The notes: generated from the letters alone by a model not told the origin. 64,000 bases of DNA from Bacillus spizizenii TU-B-10 (GCF_000227465.1 NC_016047.1:1255001-1319000); one strand, 5' to 3'. Numbered from the stretch's first letter, positions 47,721-60,832 are shown. A program made the numbers and translations.

Positions 47721-47761
47721 TCTGGAAAAATGAGGGCGCAGACATGGTATAATGGTCATAA

Positions 47762-49211
<1,450 letters not shown>

Positions 49212-49212
<1 letters not shown>

Positions 49213-49750
49213 TGGGGAAAAACAAATTAAAATGGCTGACATTATCACAAAGCAGCGTATTTTTTGCAAGCAGCTTAATCTTTCCGTTTTATATTCTGTT
49301 TGTGAAAAATATCGGCTCAAGCTACACGCAGTTCGGCTTTTCCTACGGATTGTTCGGGCTGAGCGGAGCGCTCATTTACCGCTGCTCGGACGGCTGTCTG
49401 AAAGGTTTGACAGCCGTTATTTTCTGCTTGCAAACTCTTGGGGAATGGCCGTGCTGCTTTTATATGTCCCGCATATTGGAAGCGTCGTTCAAGTGTACAT
49501 CGTCCAAGTGCTGTTAGGGCTCTTTGGTGCGATGCAAAAGCACGGAGAAAAAGTGCTGATCGCCAATTTTACAGACAGCGGAGAGCGCGGAAAGAAGATT
49601 GGGAATTACCATTTTTGGACAGCTGTTTTTTCAGCAGCAGCCATTATGCTCGGCGGCTTTCTCGCTGACTTTTTTACAGTACAAATGATTTTTTATGCAA
49701 GCTCTATTCTATATTTTTTGAGCGGATTGATGATGATGAAAACAGGCTGA
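49212..49750 (+). pseudogene. yitZ: yitZ, MFS-type membrane protein with a frameshift
   Basis: Starts at an ATG overlapping the yitY stop (TAATG). The first frame gives FPFYILFVKNIGSSYTQFGF...GLSGALIY, typical of an MFS N-terminal half; after about 49372 coding continues in the next frame (PLLGRLSERFDSRYFLLANSW...LFGAMQKHGEKVLIANF...MMMKTG) to 49750. One base is missing in ATTTACCGCTG. The intact product would be ~180 aa with about five membrane segments, itself short for an MFS transporter, so it may be an ancestral fragment. Confidence 0.85.
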
Positions 49751-49771
49751 TGCGGTCAGCTTGTTTTTTTA
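49741..49771 (+). terminator. Terminator after yitZ
   Basis: AACAGGCTGA (49741-49750) pairs with TCAGCTTGTT (49756-49765, one G-T pair), followed by TTTTT. Confidence 0.8.
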
Positions 49772-49860
49772 TGTGGCTGAAAAAAGCGTCAGATCAACGT
49801 TTTCTGATGAATCAGTGCAGTTTTTTTTGAGCGGATTTTTTATTGAACAGAAAATTTATA

Positions 49861-49914
49861 AATGAATAAAAATATTAAATATACGATTGAATTAATTTTT
49901 ATTCATGTTATAAT
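49861..49914 (+). promoter_or_regulatory. argC promoter with two ARG boxes
   Basis: The promoter reads TTGAAT (49887-49892), 16 bp, TATAAT (49909-49914). AATGAATAAAAATATTA (49861-49877) and the inverted CATGAATAAAAATTAAT (49906-49890, minus strand) are near-consensus ARG boxes; the second covers the promoter spacer. AhrC with arginine would block transcription of the arg genes. Confidence 0.85.
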
Positions 49915-49953
49915 GTTAAATAATTTCACAAAGACCAAGAAGGTGAACTTGTT

Positions 49954-50991
49954 TTGAAAATAGGAATTGTAGGCGCTACAGGATATGGAGGCACCGAACT
50001 TGTCAGGATTCTCTCACATCACCCTCATGCAGAGGAATGTATACTTTATTCATCCAGCGGAGAAGGGAATGTCTATAGCGAGGTTTATCCTCATCTTGCC
50101 AGCTTAGCGGATCAAAAGCTGAAGCCGATTGATATGAATACGATCAAACACGAAATAGATATCATGTTTCTTGCTGCGCCGCCCGGGGTATCAAGTGAAT
50201 TGACTCCGCAGCTGGCAGATGCAGGGATTCCGGTTATTGATCTTTCAGGTGATCTGAGGATACAAGAGCCGGCTGAATATGAAAAGTGGTATAAACGGAC
50301 AGCGGCACCGAAGGAAGTGATTCATGAGGCGGTATACGGTCTCGCAGAATTGAATCAAAAACAAATTCAACAGGCGAAACTCATTGCCAATCCGGGTTGT
50401 TTTCCAACGGCTGTTTTACTTGGCCTCGCCCCATTGGCTCAAAAGAAACTGCTCAATGAATCTTTCGTTATCGTTGACGCGAAGACCGGTGTTTCCGGAG
50501 CGGGAAGAAAAGCATCCATGGGAACTCATTTTTCTGAGCTGAACGACAATTTTAAAATTTATAAAGTCAATGAACATCAGCATACGCCGGAAATTGAACA
50601 GGCGCTGCAAGAATGGCAGCCGGGGCTCGGGCCTATTACATTTTCGGCTCACTTGGTTCCGATGACAAGAGGCATCATGGCGACGATGTATACACAATTA
50701 ACCTCTGATCTATCGGCAGATGACCTGCATGATTTATATTCGGAATTTTACCAAGATTCATATTTTGTGAGAGTAAGGCCAAAAGGGCAGTATCCGCAAA
50801 CGAAGGAAGTGTGCGGCAGCAATTTCTGTGATATCGCCGTTACCCTCGACGAGAGAACGAACAGAGTCACAATCGTTTCGGTAATCGATAATTTAATGAA
50901 GGGTGCCGCCGGTCAGGCTGTGCAAAACTTTAATTTGATGAATGGCTGGAATGAAGAGACTGGACTCACCATGACGCCAATATATCCATAG
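49954..50991 (+). CDS. argC: N-acetyl-gamma-glutamyl-phosphate reductase ArgC
   Basis: 345-aa enzyme reducing N-acetylglutamyl phosphate with NADPH. The Rossmann start is [19 protein letters not shown], and the catalytic Cys is in [14 protein letters not shown]. The start is TTG at 49954 with AAGGTG upstream. First gene of the arginine operon argC-J-B-D-carA-carB-argF. The gap to argJ is 19 bp. Confidence 0.97.
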   Translation: MKIGIVGATGYGGTELVRILSHHPHAEECILYSSSGEGNVYSEVYPHLASLADQKLKPIDMNTIKHEIDIMFLAAPPGVSSELTPQLADAGIPVIDLSGDLRIQEPAEYEKWYKRTAAPKEVIHEAVYGLAELNQKQIQQAKLIANPGCFPTAVLLGLAPLAQKKLLNESFVIVDAKTGVSGAGRKASMGTHFSELNDNFKIYKVNEHQHTPEIEQALQEWQPGLGPITFSAHLVPMTRGIMATMYTQLTSDLSADDLHDLYSEFYQDSYFVRVRPKGQYPQTKEVCGSNFCDIAVTLDERTNRVTIVSVIDNLMKGAAGQAVQNFNLMNGWNEETGLTMTPIYP

Positions 50992-51010
50992 AACGGGAGA
51001 GAATCGAACC

Positions 51011-52231
51011 ATGATTCAGTTAAGTGAAGATCAAATTGTAAAAGTAACAGGTGATGTATCCTCGCCAAAAGGTTTTCAGGCAAAGGGCGTGCATTGCGGG
51101 CTACGCTACTCGAAAAAAGATCTCGGCGTCATTATCAGCGAGGCACCAGCCGTAAGTGCAGCGGTTTATACCCAAAGCCACTTTCAAGCCGCTCCAATCA
51201 AAGTTACACAAGACAGCTTAAAACATGGGGCAGCATTGAAAGCCGTCATCGTCAACAGCGCGATTGCCAATGCCTGCACGGGAGAACAGGGCATAAAGGA
51301 CGCATACACAATGCGTGAGAGCCTTGCTTCGCAGCTTGGCATTGAGCCGGAGCTTGTCGCCGTTTCATCTACAGGCGTCATCGGCGAACATTTAGACATG
51401 GAAAAAATTCAGGCAGGCATCAAGCTGCTGACACAAACACCTGCGGGATCAGGAGATTTTGAGGAAGCGATATTAACAACCGATACAGTGATCAAGCAGA
51501 CGTGCTATGAGCTGACAATCGGCGGCAAAACAGTCACGATCGGCGGAGCGGCCAAAGGCTCGGGAATGATTCACCCGAACATGGCCACGATGCTGGGGTT
51601 TGTCACAACAGATGCAGCAATCGAAGAAAAAGCGCTGCAAAAGGCGCTGCGTGAAATCACTGACGTTTCATTTAACCAAATCACAGTTGACGGTGAAACA
51701 TCCACGAACGATATGGTCTTGGTCATGGCAAACGGCTGCGCGAAAAACGAGTGCCTGACGGAAGATCATCCAGAATGGCCGATCTTTAAAAAAGCGCTCT
51801 TGCTTACTTGCGAGGATTTGGCTAAAGAGATTGCCAGAGACGGAGAAGGCGCGACGAAACTAATCGAAGCGCAAGTGCACGGGGCGAAAAACAATCTTGA
51901 TGCAAACGTGATTGCCAAAAAGATTGTCGGCTCTAGTCTCGTGAAAACGGCGGTCTACGGAACAGATGCCAACTGGGGGCGCATCATCGGAGCCATCGGG
52001 CACAGCGCAGCTCAAGTGACGGCAGAAGAAGTAGAGGTTTATCTCGGGGGCCAATGCCTGTTTAAGCATAACGAACCTCAGCCATTCTCTGAATCTCTCG
52101 CCAAGGAATACCTTGAAGGAGATGAAATCACCATTGTCATCAAGATGGATGAAGGGGACGGGAACGGAAGAGCGTGGGGCTGTGACCTGACCTATGACTA
52201 TATCAAAATTAACGCGAGCTATCGCACGTAA
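51011..52231 (+). CDS. argJ: Bifunctional glutamate N-acetyltransferase / ornithine acetyltransferase ArgJ
   Basis: 406-aa Ntn-type enzyme that recycles the acetyl group from N-acetylornithine to glutamate, and can use acetyl-CoA. The autoprocessing site is HPNMATMLGFVTTD with the nucleophilic Thr in the MATM|LGFVTTD region, dividing alpha and beta chains near residue ~196. Another conserved element is GAKGSGMIHPNM. GGGAG lies upstream; the spacing to argB is 14 bp. Confidence 0.96.
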   Translation: MIQLSEDQIVKVTGDVSSPKGFQAKGVHCGLRYSKKDLGVIISEAPAVSAAVYTQSHFQAAPIKVTQDSLKHGAALKAVIVNSAIANACTGEQGIKDAYTMRESLASQLGIEPELVAVSSTGVIGEHLDMEKIQAGIKLLTQTPAGSGDFEEAILTTDTVIKQTCYELTIGGKTVTIGGAAKGSGMIHPNMATMLGFVTTDAAIEEKALQKALREITDVSFNQITVDGETSTNDMVLVMANGCAKNECLTEDHPEWPIFKKALLLTCEDLAKEIARDGEGATKLIEAQVHGAKNNLDANVIAKKIVGSSLVKTAVYGTDANWGRIIGAIGHSAAQVTAEEVEVYLGGQCLFKHNEPQPFSESLAKEYLEGDEITIVIKMDEGDGNGRAWGCDLTYDYIKINASYRT

Positions 52232-52245
52232 TAAAGGGGAGCATT

Positions 52246-53022
52246 ATGAAGAAAACAATCGTTTTTAAATGCGGGGGAAGTGTCATCCGTGAGCTGTCTG
52301 AGGAATTTTTTCATAACCTGAAAGAACTGATGGCGTCAGGATGGAAACTGGCGATCGTTCACGGCGGCGGCCCGGAAATCACAAATATGCTGAAACGGTT
52401 AAATATCAAAACAGAATTTTCAGGAGGACAGCGGAAAACAACGAAGCCAGTGTTAGAAGTGGCGGAGATGGTTTTATCGGGCTCTGTGAATAAGTTTTTC
52501 GTTGCTGAGCTTGCCAAACACGGACTGCGTGCTGCAGGCATCTCCGGTAAGGACGGCGGTCTTTTGGAGGCGGATTATCTCGATCCGGAAACATACGGGG
52601 AAGTCGGAGAAATCAAAAAGGTTGATGCATCCATGGTAAACGCGCTGATGGAAAAGGGCATCATTCCTGTTATTGCGCCGCTGTCTATGACAAGTGACTG
52701 CAAGACGCTGAATGTGAATGCCGATCTGGCCGCTTCAGCTGTCGCCGGAGCGCTTGAAGCCGATAAGCTGATGTTCGTCACTGATGTAGATGGAATCATG
52801 AAGGAAAAACAGCGTCTCGACGTCCTGACCCCTGAGGAGGTTCAAATGCTGATCAAGCAGGAAGTGATCACAGGGGGGATGATTCCGAAGGTCAATTCAG
52901 CCTTGTCAGCTTTATCGGATCAGGTGTCTGAAGTCATGATCGTAAACGGTAAAGGATCATTCTTCACAGAACAAACCTTTCAAGGTACAAAAATTGTTAA
53001 AGCAAAGGAGGCTGTTTCATGA
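52246..53022 (+). CDS. argB: Acetylglutamate kinase ArgB
   Basis: 258-aa amino acid kinase catalysing ATP-dependent phosphorylation of N-acetylglutamate. Motifs are [18 protein letters not shown] and the C-terminal ITGGMIPKV. It lacks the N-terminal helix of arginine-inhibited kinases, consistent with the cyclic pathway in Bacillus where control is elsewhere. It overlaps argD by four bases (ATGA). Confidence 0.96.
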   Translation: MKKTIVFKCGGSVIRELSEEFFHNLKELMASGWKLAIVHGGGPEITNMLKRLNIKTEFSGGQRKTTKPVLEVAEMVLSGSVNKFFVAELAKHGLRAAGISGKDGGLLEADYLDPETYGEVGEIKKVDASMVNALMEKGIIPVIAPLSMTSDCKTLNVNADLAASAVAGALEADKLMFVTDVDGIMKEKQRLDVLTPEEVQMLIKQEVITGGMIPKVNSALSALSDQVSEVMIVNGKGSFFTEQTFQGTKIVKAKEAVS

Positions 53023-54176
53023 GCAGCTTGTTTCAAACCTACGGACGCTGGGATATTGACATCAAAAAAGCAAAGGGAACGTACGTTGAGGATCAAAACG
53101 GCAAAACCTACCTCGATTTCATTCAGGGAATTGCGGTATCTAACCTAGGCCACTGCCATGAAACGGTTACAGAAGCAGTCAAAAAACAGCTCGACAGCGT
53201 ATGGCACGTATCCAACTTGTTTCAAAACAGTCTCCAGGAGCAAGCGGCACAAAAGCTGGCGGCACACAGTGCGGGGGATCTCGTCTTTTTCTGCAACAGC
53301 GGCGCGGAAGCGAATGAAGGCGCGATAAAGCTCGCCCGAAAAGCAACCGGGAAAACGAAAATCATCACTTTCCTACAGTCGTTCCATGGCCGCACGTATG
53401 CAGGGATGGCTGCGACCGGACAGGAAAAAATCAAAACAGGCTTCGGCCCGGTGCTGGAAGGCTTTCACTACCTGCCATACAACGATCCTTCCGCTTTTGA
53501 GGCTCTTGGGGAGGAAGACGGCATTGCCGCGGTGATGCTTGAGACAGTGCAGGGAGAAGGCGGAGTCAATCCGGCAAGCGCTGAATTTTTAACAGCCGTA
53601 CAGTCGTTTTGTAAGGAAAAGCAAGCTCTTCTGATCGTTGATGAAATCCAGACCGGCATCGGACGGACGGGAAAGGGCTTCGCATACGAGCACTTCGGAC
53701 TTTCACCGGATATCATCACAGTCGCAAAAGGATTGGGAAACGGATTTCCAGTTGGCGCTGTCATCGGAAAGAAACAGCTTGGAGAAGCGTTTACCCCTGG
53801 TTCTCACGGAACGACTTTCGGAGGAAATATGCTGGCGATGGCTGCTGTAAATGCCACATTGCAAATTGTATTCCAGCCTGACTTTCTGCAAGAGGCTGCT
53901 GACAAAGGGGCGTTTTTAAAAGAACAGCTCAAGGCTGAGCTAAAGAGCCCGTTTGTAAAACAAATCCGCGGTCAAGGATTAATGCTTGGAATTGAGTGTG
54001 ATGGCCCTGTTGCTGACATCATTACTGAATTGCAGACATTAGGCTTGCTTGTATTGCCGGCCGGCCCGAATGTCATTCGGCTGCTGCCGCCGCTCACCGT
54101 GACAAAGGATGAAATAGCAGAAGCTGTCAGCAAGCTGAAACAGGCAATCGCTCATCATTCCGCTGTAAGCCAGTAG
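53019..54176 (+). CDS. argD: Acetylornithine aminotransferase ArgD
   Basis: 385-aa class III PLP aminotransferase forming N-acetylornithine from the semialdehyde and glutamate. The PLP Lys is in [17 protein letters not shown]; other motifs are [17 protein letters not shown] and [14 protein letters not shown]. Length and motifs are normal. It overlaps the end of argB and is followed after 69 bp by carA, with an ARG-box region in the gap. Confidence 0.96.
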   Translation: MSSLFQTYGRWDIDIKKAKGTYVEDQNGKTYLDFIQGIAVSNLGHCHETVTEAVKKQLDSVWHVSNLFQNSLQEQAAQKLAAHSAGDLVFFCNSGAEANEGAIKLARKATGKTKIITFLQSFHGRTYAGMAATGQEKIKTGFGPVLEGFHYLPYNDPSAFEALGEEDGIAAVMLETVQGEGGVNPASAEFLTAVQSFCKEKQALLIVDEIQTGIGRTGKGFAYEHFGLSPDIITVAKGLGNGFPVGAVIGKKQLGEAFTPGSHGTTFGGNMLAMAAVNATLQIVFQPDFLQEAADKGAFLKEQLKAELKSPFVKQIRGQGLMLGIECDGPVADIITELQTLGLLVLPAGPNVIRLLPPLTVTKDEIAEAVSKLKQAIAHHSAVSQ

Positions 54177-54200
54177 TTTTTTTTGACATGAAGGTATAAA

Positions 54201-54227
54201 AATTCATTTTTATAATTAATTATTCAT
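54201..54227 (+). promoter_or_regulatory. ARG-box-like operator before carA
   Basis: The AT-rich stretch contains inverted TTCATTTTTATAATT and AATTATTCAT elements (54203-54227), resembling AhrC boxes, between argD and carA. It may give extra arginine control of the carA-carB-argF part. Confidence 0.6.
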
Positions 54228-54245
54228 CAAGAGGTGGGCTGTTAG

Positions 54246-55307
54246 ATGGAAGGTTATTTAGTGTTAGAAGATGGAACAGCGTTCAGCGGCGAGCTGGACG
54301 GTCATGAAAACTGCACGGGAGAAGCTGTTTTTTTTACAGGAATGACAGGTTACCAGGAAGTGCTGACAGATCCATCATATAAAGGGCAGATTATCGTATT
54401 TACCTATCCGTTGATTGGCAACTACGGCATTAATGAAAAGGATTTTGAAAGCAAGAAACCTCAAGTGAAAGCCGCGGTTGTCTACGAGGCGTGTGATCAT
54501 TTTTCTCATCATGAAGCGGTATACAGCCTCAAGGAGTATTTACAGAAATGGAACATTCCGCTGTTGACCCATGTTGATACGAGGGCTGTCGTGAAAAAAA
54601 TCCGTTCAAACGGAACGATGGGTGCGACTGTCACAGCCACTAAAGAAGCAGCTGAGATTGCCCCTCAGCCAGAGAACGTTGCAGAACAGGTTTCCGCACA
54701 GGAAATTAGCACATTCGGCGACGGAAATAAACATATCGCTCTCATCGATTTCGGCTATAAAAAGTCCATCGCGTCATCACTTGTCAAACGAGGCTGCAAG
54801 GTCACCGTGGTGCCGTATCAGCAAATGGAAGCTGTCAACGATATAAAGCCGGACGGCATTGTGTTATCGAACGGACCTGGAGACCCAAAAGCGATTCAGC
54901 CGTATTTAGGAAAGATCAAAAGCATCGTCAGCCGTTATCCGACTCTCGGCATCTGTCTCGGCCATCAGCTGATCGCGCTCGCGTTCGGAGGGAATACATT
55001 CAAGCTGCCATTCGGACACAGGGGCGCAAATCATCCGGTCATCGACAGTAAAACGAAACGCGTCTTCATGACAAGCCAAAATCACAGCTATGTGGTTGAT
55101 GAACAGTCCATAAATGAAGAAGAGCTCACGATCAGGTTTCATCATGTCAATGATACGTCAGTTGAAGGGCTTTCCCATAAAAAGCTGCCTGTCATGAGTG
55201 TTCAATTTCACCCGGAAGCCCATCCCGGGCCGGCGGAAAGCGAATGGATTTTTGATGATTATTTAAAGAATGTGATACCAGCAAGGAGAGAAATCGCACA
55301 TGCCTAA
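54246..55307 (+). CDS. carA: Carbamoyl-phosphate synthase (arginine-specific), small subunit CarA
   Basis: 353-aa glutaminase subunit supplying ammonia to CarB. The C-terminal class I GATase has the catalytic Cys in GICLGHQLIALAFGG and His/Glu in VQFHPEAHPGP. This is the arginine-linked copy; the pyrimidine copy is pyrAA elsewhere. AGAGGTGG lies ~8 bp before the ATG. It overlaps carB by eight bases. Confidence 0.95.
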   Translation: MEGYLVLEDGTAFSGELDGHENCTGEAVFFTGMTGYQEVLTDPSYKGQIIVFTYPLIGNYGINEKDFESKKPQVKAAVVYEACDHFSHHEAVYSLKEYLQKWNIPLLTHVDTRAVVKKIRSNGTMGATVTATKEAAEIAPQPENVAEQVSAQEISTFGDGNKHIALIDFGYKKSIASSLVKRGCKVTVVPYQQMEAVNDIKPDGIVLSNGPGDPKAIQPYLGKIKSIVSRYPTLGICLGHQLIALAFGGNTFKLPFGHRGANHPVIDSKTKRVFMTSQNHSYVVDEQSINEEELTIRFHHVNDTSVEGLSHKKLPVMSVQFHPEAHPGPAESEWIFDDYLKNVIPARREIAHA

Positions 55308-58300
55308 AGACACCAGTATTTCAAGCATATTAGTAATCGGCTCAGGCCCGATCATTATCGGGCAGGCGGCAGAATTTGATTATTCAGGCACTCAAGGGTG
55401 CATCGCGCTGAAGGAGGAGGGCTATCGGGTGATCCTCGTCAACAACAATCCGGCGACCATTATGACCGATGAAGCCTTCGCAGATGAAATTTATTTTGAG
55501 CCGCTGACAGCAGAAAGCCTGACAGCTATCATTAAGAAAGAACAGCCTGATGGGCTTCTTGCCAATTTAGGCGGGCAGACCGCGTTGAATTTAGCGGTGG
55601 AGCTTGAAGAAACGGGTGTTTTAAAAGAGCACGGCGTCAAACTGCTCGGCACATCCGTTGAAACGATACAAAAAGGTGAAGACCGGGAAAAATTCCGTTC
55701 GTTAATGAACGAATTGAATCAGCCCGTGCCAGAGAGTGAAATTGTTGATAACGAGACCGACGCCCTCCGCTTTGCGGAATCCATCGGTTTTCCTGTCATT
55801 ATCAGACCTGCTTACACTTTAGGCGGAAAGGGCGGAGGAATTGCTCCTGATAAAGAAGCCTTTACCGCTATGATCAAGCAGGCGCTATTAGCAAGCCCGA
55901 TCAATCAATGCCTTGTGGAAAAAAGCATTGCCGGCTTTAAAGAAATCGAATACGAAGTCATGCGTGACAGCAATAACACATGCATCACCGTATGCAACAT
56001 GGAAAACATCGATCCGGTCGGTGTGCATACAGGCGACTCCATCGTTGTGGCGCCGTCACAAACATTGACGGATGAAGACTATCAGATGCTGCGGACAGCT
56101 AGTCTGACAATCATCTCAGCACTTGATGTTGTAGGCGGCTGCAACATTCAATTCGCGCTTGATCCATTCAGCAAGCAATATTATGTCATTGAAGTCAATC
56201 CGCGTGTAAGCCGGTCATCGGCTCTCGCGTCTAAAGCAACCGGTTATCCGATTGCGAAGATGGCTGCAAAACTGGCCGTAGGATATACTCTTGACGAGCT
56301 GAAAAATCCGCTTACAGGCTCGACTTACGCAAGCTTTGAACCGGCGCTGGACTATGTCATTGTCAAATTTCCGCGCTGGCCGTTTGATAAATTCAAAAAC
56401 GCAGACCGCAAGCTTGGCACAAAAATGAAAGCCACCGGTGAAGTGATGGCGATTGAACGGAATTTAGAAGCGGCAATACAAAAGGCAGCCGCGTCCCTAG
56501 AATTGAAAAATATCGGCACACACCTTCCAGAGCTCAGCGGCTTGTCAATTGAAGCGCTGTGGGATTTGGCAGTTACTCCGGATGACCGCAGATTTTTCGT
56601 TGTCATGGAGCTATTGAGCCGCAGCGTGTCGATTGATGACATTCATGAGAAAACAAAAATTGATCCGTTTTTCCTGCATACCTTTGACAACATCATCAAA
56701 CTGGAAAACCGCATGATGGAAGCTGGCAGCGATCTCTCTTCTGAATTATTGAAAAAAGCAAAGGAAAAGGGATTTTCAGACGCAACGATTGCCTCACTGA
56801 TCGGCAAAACAGAAGAAGAGGTGCGCGCGATTCGCAAGGAGATGGGCATTACGCCTTCCTTCAAAATTGTAGATACGTGCGCGGCTGAGTTTGATGCGAA
56901 AACAAACTACTTTTACTCCACATATTTCGGAGAGACCGATGGGGACATCAGCCGCAAAGAGAAAAAACGCGCGCTGATTATCGGCTCAGGCCCGATTCGG
57001 ATCGGCCAAGGTGTTGAATTTGATTACAGTGCTGTTCACGGCGTGCTGACACTGCAAGAGCTTGGGTTCGAAACCATCATGATCAACAATAACCCGGAAA
57101 CGGTCAGCACCGATTATGAAATTGCGGACCGCCTGTATTTTGAACCGATGACAACGGAGCACATTTTAAACGTAGCGGAGCAGGAAAACATTGATTTTGC
57201 AATCGTGCAATTCGGCGGCCAAACCGCGATCAATGCTGCTGAAGCGCTTGAAAAAGCCGGCATTACCCTTCTCGGCACCTCGTTTGAAACGCTCGATGTG
57301 TTAGAGGATCGGGATCAATTCTATCAGCTTCTTGATGAGCTTGGATTGAACCACGCAAAAGGAGAAATCGCATATACAAAAGAAGAGGCCGCTGAAAAAG
57401 CTGATGAGATCGGCTATCCGGTGTTAATCCGCCCATCTTACGTCATCGGCGGAATGGGCATGATCATTGTTGGCTCGCAAGCCCAGCTTTCTCAGCTGTT
57501 GAACGGTGAGGACAGCATGCCGTACCCGATTTTAATTGATCAGTATGTGTCAGGAAAGGAAGTCGAAATTGATTTGATTTCCGACGGTGAGGATGTCTTT
57601 ATCCCAACATATACCGAGCACATTGAACGGGCAGGTGTCCATTCGGGAGACAGCTTTGCCATCCTTCCCGGACCGTCCATCACAAGCGGGCTAAAGCAGG
57701 GCATAAAAGATGCCGCGCAAAAAATTGCCCGAAAGCTTTCATTTAAAGGTATCATGAACATCCAATTTGTGATCGACAATGGAAACATTCTCGTTCTTGA
57801 AGTGAACCCGAGAGCGAGTCGCACGGTTCCCGTTGTCAGCAAAGTAATGGGCGTTCCGATGATCCCGCTCGCCACACGTCTGCTGGCGGGGGCATCTTTA
57901 AAAGATGTAAACCCGGCAGTTCAGAATCATCATGGGGTTGCCGTGAAGTTCCCTGTTTTTTCTTCTCATGCGATTCAGGATGTGGATGTCAAGCTAGGGC
58001 CGGAAATGAAATCAACGGGAGAAGGCATGTGTGTTGCATATGATGCCGACAGCGCCTTGAAAAAAATCTATACACGTGCCTGGAATCAAAAAGGAAGCAT
58101 TTACTTGCAAAACGGGCCGGACGATGTGAAGGAGTTAGCGGAAAACGCCGGTTTTACGGTTCATGAAGGGACATTTACCTCATGGATGGAACAGGAAGGG
58201 AAAACGCTCCACATCAATCTGTGCGGCTCTGAAGAAGCGCGCAAAGAACGTTTGGAAGCCATGACGCACGGCATCACCGTCTTTACAGAAGAAGAAACCG

Positions 58301-58392
58301 TGCGGGCGTTTTTACAAAGCGGTTCAGGCCATCCGCAGCCTGTATCTCTCAAAGATCTCTATAAAAAGGAAGTGGCATCATGCACACAGTGA
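55300..58392 (+). CDS. carB: Carbamoyl-phosphate synthase (arginine-specific), large subunit CarB
   Basis: 1,030-aa protein with two ATP-grasp halves: [14 protein letters not shown] near the N-terminus and its repeat [15 protein letters not shown] near residue ~560. The first half makes carboxyphosphate and carbamate, the second carbamoyl phosphate. The C-terminal allosteric domain is shorter than in 1,070-aa pyrimidine enzymes, fitting arginine-specific regulation. It overlaps carA by 8 and argF by 13 bases. Confidence 0.95.
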   Translation: MPKDTSISSILVIGSGPIIIGQAAEFDYSGTQGCIALKEEGYRVILVNNNPATIMTDEAFADEIYFEPLTAESLTAIIKKEQPDGLLANLGGQTALNLAVELEETGVLKEHGVKLLGTSVETIQKGEDREKFRSLMNELNQPVPESEIVDNETDALRFAESIGFPVIIRPAYTLGGKGGGIAPDKEAFTAMIKQALLASPINQCLVEKSIAGFKEIEYEVMRDSNNTCITVCNMENIDPVGVHTGDSIVVAPSQTLTDEDYQMLRTASLTIISALDVVGGCNIQFALDPFSKQYYVIEVNPRVSRSSALASKATGYPIAKMAAKLAVGYTLDELKNPLTGSTYASFEPALDYVIVKFPRWPFDKFKNADRKLGTKMKATGEVMAIERNLEAAIQKAAASLELKNIGTHLPELSGLSIEALWDLAVTPDDRRFFVVMELLSRSVSIDDIHEKTKIDPFFLHTFDNIIKLENRMMEAGSDLSSELLKKAKEKGFSDATIASLIGKTEEEVRAIRKEMGITPSFKIVDTCAAEFDAKTNYFYSTYFGETDGDISRKEKKRALIIGSGPIRIGQGVEFDYSAVHGVLTLQELGFETIMINNNPETVSTDYEIADRLYFEPMTTEHILNVAEQENIDFAIVQFGGQTAINAAEALEKAGITLLGTSFETLDVLEDRDQFYQLLDELGLNHAKGEIAYTKEEAAEKADEIGYPVLIRPSYVIGGMGMIIVGSQAQLSQLLNGEDSMPYPILIDQYVSGKEVEIDLISDGEDVFIPTYTEHIERAGVHSGDSFAILPGPSITSGLKQGIKDAAQKIARKLSFKGIMNIQFVIDNGNILVLEVNPRASRTVPVVSKVMGVPMIPLATRLLAGASLKDVNPAVQNHHGVAVKFPVFSSHAIQDVDVKLGPEMKSTGEGMCVAYDADSALKKIYTRAWNQKGSIYLQNGPDDVKELAENAGFTVHEGTFTSWMEQEGKTLHINLCGSEEARKERLEAMTHGITVFTEEETVRAFLQSGSGHPQPVSLKDLYKKEVASCTQ

Positions 58393-59339
58393 CGCAAACC
58401 AGTTTATACGGAAAAGATTTATTAACGTTAAAGGATCTTAGTGAACAGGATATAAACGCCTTGCTCGCAGAGGCCGGTGAACTGAAACAAAACAAAATCC
58501 AGCCTATTTTTCAAGGCAAAACCTTGGCGATGATTTTTGAAAAGTCATCAACGCGGACCCGTGTTTCATTTGAAGCCGGCATGGCGCAGCTGGGCGGGAG
58601 CGCCCTCTTCTTAAGCCAAAAAGATCTGCAGCTGGGACGCGGTGAGACTGTTGCTGATACGGCTAGAGTGCTGTCAGGCTATGTGGATGCCATCATGATT
58701 CGGACCTTTGAGCATGAAAAGGTAGAGGAGCTTGCCAAAGAAGCTGACATTCCGGTCATCAACGGACTTACGGATAAATACCATCCATGCCAGGCGCTGG
58801 CGGATCTTTTGACGATTAAGGAAATGAAAGGGAAGTTTAAAGGCGTGAAAGTCGCGTACATCGGTGACGGAAATAACGTGGCGCACTCATTAATGATCGG
58901 CTGCGCGAAAATGGGCTGTGATATCTCGATCGCTTCGCCAAAGGGGTACGAAGTGTTAGATGAAGCAGTTGAAGCGGCAAAATCAGCTGCACTTCAATCA
59001 GGCGCTTCTATCACGCTTACAGCTGACCCGGTTGAAGCTGTAAAAGAGGCGGACGTGATTTATTCTGATGTGTTTACCAGCATGGGACAGGAAGCGGAAG
59101 AGCAAGAGCGTCTCGCTGTCTTTGCACCTTATCAGGTGAATACGGCGCTTGTCAGCCATGCCAAGCCTGACTATACATTTTTACATTGCCTCCCTGCGCA
59201 CCGTGAGGAAGAAGTGACTGCGGAGATTATTGACGGACCGAATTCTGCAGTATTCCAGCAGGCGGAAAACCGTCTCCATGTGCAAAAAGCATTGCTGAAG
59301 GCCATTTTATACAAAGGGGAATCATCAAAAAACTGCTGA
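58380..59339 (+). CDS. argF: Ornithine carbamoyltransferase ArgF
   Basis: 319-aa transcarbamylase making citrulline from ornithine and carbamoyl phosphate. Carbamoyl phosphate loop [24 protein letters not shown], and ornithine-binding [11 protein letters not shown] motifs are present. Its ATG lies within the end of carB, so it is translationally coupled. Last gene of the arginine operon; its terminator overlaps the final codons. Confidence 0.97.
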   Translation: MHTVTQTSLYGKDLLTLKDLSEQDINALLAEAGELKQNKIQPIFQGKTLAMIFEKSSTRTRVSFEAGMAQLGGSALFLSQKDLQLGRGETVADTARVLSGYVDAIMIRTFEHEKVEELAKEADIPVINGLTDKYHPCQALADLLTIKEMKGKFKGVKVAYIGDGNNVAHSLMIGCAKMGCDISIASPKGYEVLDEAVEAAKSAALQSGASITLTADPVEAVKEADVIYSDVFTSMGQEAEEQERLAVFAPYQVNTALVSHAKPDYTFLHCLPAHREEEVTAEIIDGPNSAVFQQAENRLHVQKALLKAILYKGESSKNC

Positions 59340-59361
59340 GCCAGACTCAGCAGTTTTTTTG
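59329..59361 (+). terminator. Terminator of the arginine operon
   Basis: AAAACTGCTGAG (59329-59340) pairs with CTCAGCAGTTTT (59346-59357), followed by TTTT. The argF stop codon lies in the left arm. Confidence 0.92.
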
Positions 59362-59424
59362 ATGGCAACATATTCACAGCCGCTTAGGCGCATACTACAG
59401 CAAAAAGGAAAAGGAGGAAAAACA

Positions 59425-59604
59425 GTGGGACAGCAGCATCAATTCCGGCCCGGGCAGAAAGCGCCTAATAACGGTGTCTACGTAGAAATCGGCGAGACGG
59501 GGAGCATGGTTAAAAACCCTCAAAAGATCCATCTGTCAGCAGGAGAAATGTTCCCTGAAACATCAAATCACAATCGGCTGTGGACATATAAAAGAAAGCC
59601 GTGA
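59425..59604 (+). CDS. yjzC: Small protein YjzC
   Basis: 59-aa protein (GQQHQFRPGQKAPNNGVYVEIGETG...) of the YjzC family, short Bacillus proteins of unknown function. The start is GTG at 59425 with AAAAGGAGG upstream; a longer frame beginning at 59359 lies in the argF terminator region and is rejected. It ends in a terminator shared with yjzD. Confidence 0.88.
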   Translation: MGQQHQFRPGQKAPNNGVYVEIGETGSMVKNPQKIHLSAGEMFPETSNHNRLWTYKRKP

Positions 59605-59613
59605 TCAAGAAAA

Positions 59614-59645
59614 AACCCAAAACAATAAATGTTTTGGGTTTTTGG
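59614..59645. terminator. Bidirectional terminator between yjzC and yjzD
   Basis: AACCCAAAAC (59614-59623) pairs with GTTTTGGGTT (59631-59640) with A and T tracts on either side. Confidence 0.9.
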
Positions 59646-59649
59646 CTTT

Positions 59650-59835
59650 TTAATGCTGGCTTGCATTTTTGTTCATAGGCATGATTTCCGCTAAAACCAT
59701 GATTAAGACATACAGTACAACAGCAATGACAGATGATGTTTTGAAATTATACGCAGCGCTGTTCATGCTGGCAATCAAGTAGCATGCCATATGTGATAAA
59801 AGGAACGTCCAAATAAAGGCAATAATATATCGCAC
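59650..59835 (-). CDS. yjzD: Small membrane protein YjzD
   Basis: 61-aa protein with two membrane segments (residues ~2-24 and 34-54), YjzD/DUF2929 family of Bacillus, function unknown. It converges on yjzC. GAGGTGGAAAC precedes the ATG. Confidence 0.87.
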   Translation of the reverse strand: MRYIIAFIWTFLLSHMACYLIASMNSAAYNFKTSSVIAVVLYVLIMVLAEIMPMNKNASQH

Positions 59836-60084
59836 GTTTCCACCTCGTCCTTCTCATTCTATTCTAAAAGTTATCATACCATACAAAAAGCGAAGGGGGA
59901 ATCCAATTTTAGCAGAAAGTGAGGTGATAAAAGAGTCTAATTCGTCACACTTTAATGGTAAAATATAAAAACATCAATCAGTATATTAGCCAAAACTGTA
60001 AAAGGCTAGGACTTTACCTTATTCGTTTCTTTTCTTTTTACATAAGATAGCGTGAGATGAAGTGTGAAAGGAGGCGGGCAAGCG

Positions 60085-60819
60085 ATGGGAATAACGGAAA
60101 GGTACTTTCAATTGGGAACGGAGCATAATGTCATTCATCTGCCCTATCGCCCGAACGGCTTCGGCATCTTTATCTTGGGGGACAGAACCCACTTTGTCGG
60201 GAATAATTCAAGCTTTTGGCTTCAGCATTACGGAAGAAATCAGCTTCTGAACATGCTGAGGAATGAAGGATATACTCTTTTTAACAGCAATCTGTTCGGA
60301 AGGCATTGGGGTGCGGAAAAAGCGGTCACCTATGCCAAACAGCTGATACATTCCGTGCTAAAGCAGGAAATCCTCAATCCGAAGATTCATATTTTAGCAG
60401 AAGGCATGGGTGCTCTCGTGGCCGATGAACTGCTTCGTTTTTCCCCGGATCATATCCGCTCAGCCGCAATGTTGAATCCTTGTCTCGATCTTCAGGCACA
60501 TTATGAATCAGAGAAAGAAAATAAATTTTTCTATAAGCAATTTTTAAAAGAAGTATCGGAAAGCTACGGAATTTCTGAAAAAGAAGCGGAAGTGCTTCGT
60601 TACAAAACCATTGAAAGCTATCCGAGCGGCGTGCCGGTTCATATATGGCAGCGTATGACCGGAGCTCCCTATCCGTACAGCGTACATGCTGAAGTATTCA
60701 AGGGAAAACAGCAAAAGCAAGGTTCACCGGTCGACATGACATTTCACTTATTTGAGCATCCAAGCAGAATTTATGCTTCAATCTGCAAATTCTTTCACAG
60801 TCATGAAAAAGCGTTATAA
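60085..60819 (+). CDS. yjaU: Alpha/beta hydrolase-like protein YjaU
   Basis: 244-aa protein with an alpha/beta-hydrolase-like core: [19 protein letters not shown] near the N-terminus and [17 protein letters not shown] at the nucleophile-elbow position. There GxSxG is replaced by EGMGA, so the catalytic Ser is missing and hydrolase activity is doubtful. The ATG at 60085 is ten bases after AAAGGAGG; an in-frame GTG at 60064 overlaps the ribosome site and is rejected. Followed by yjaV after a terminator. Confidence 0.82.
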   Translation: MGITERYFQLGTEHNVIHLPYRPNGFGIFILGDRTHFVGNNSSFWLQHYGRNQLLNMLRNEGYTLFNSNLFGRHWGAEKAVTYAKQLIHSVLKQEILNPKIHILAEGMGALVADELLRFSPDHIRSAAMLNPCLDLQAHYESEKENKFFYKQFLKEVSESYGISEKEAEVLRYKTIESYPSGVPVHIWQRMTGAPYPYSVHAEVFKGKQQKQGSPVDMTFHLFEHPSRIYASICKFFHSHEKAL

Positions 60820-60832
60820 AGAATACAATAAC

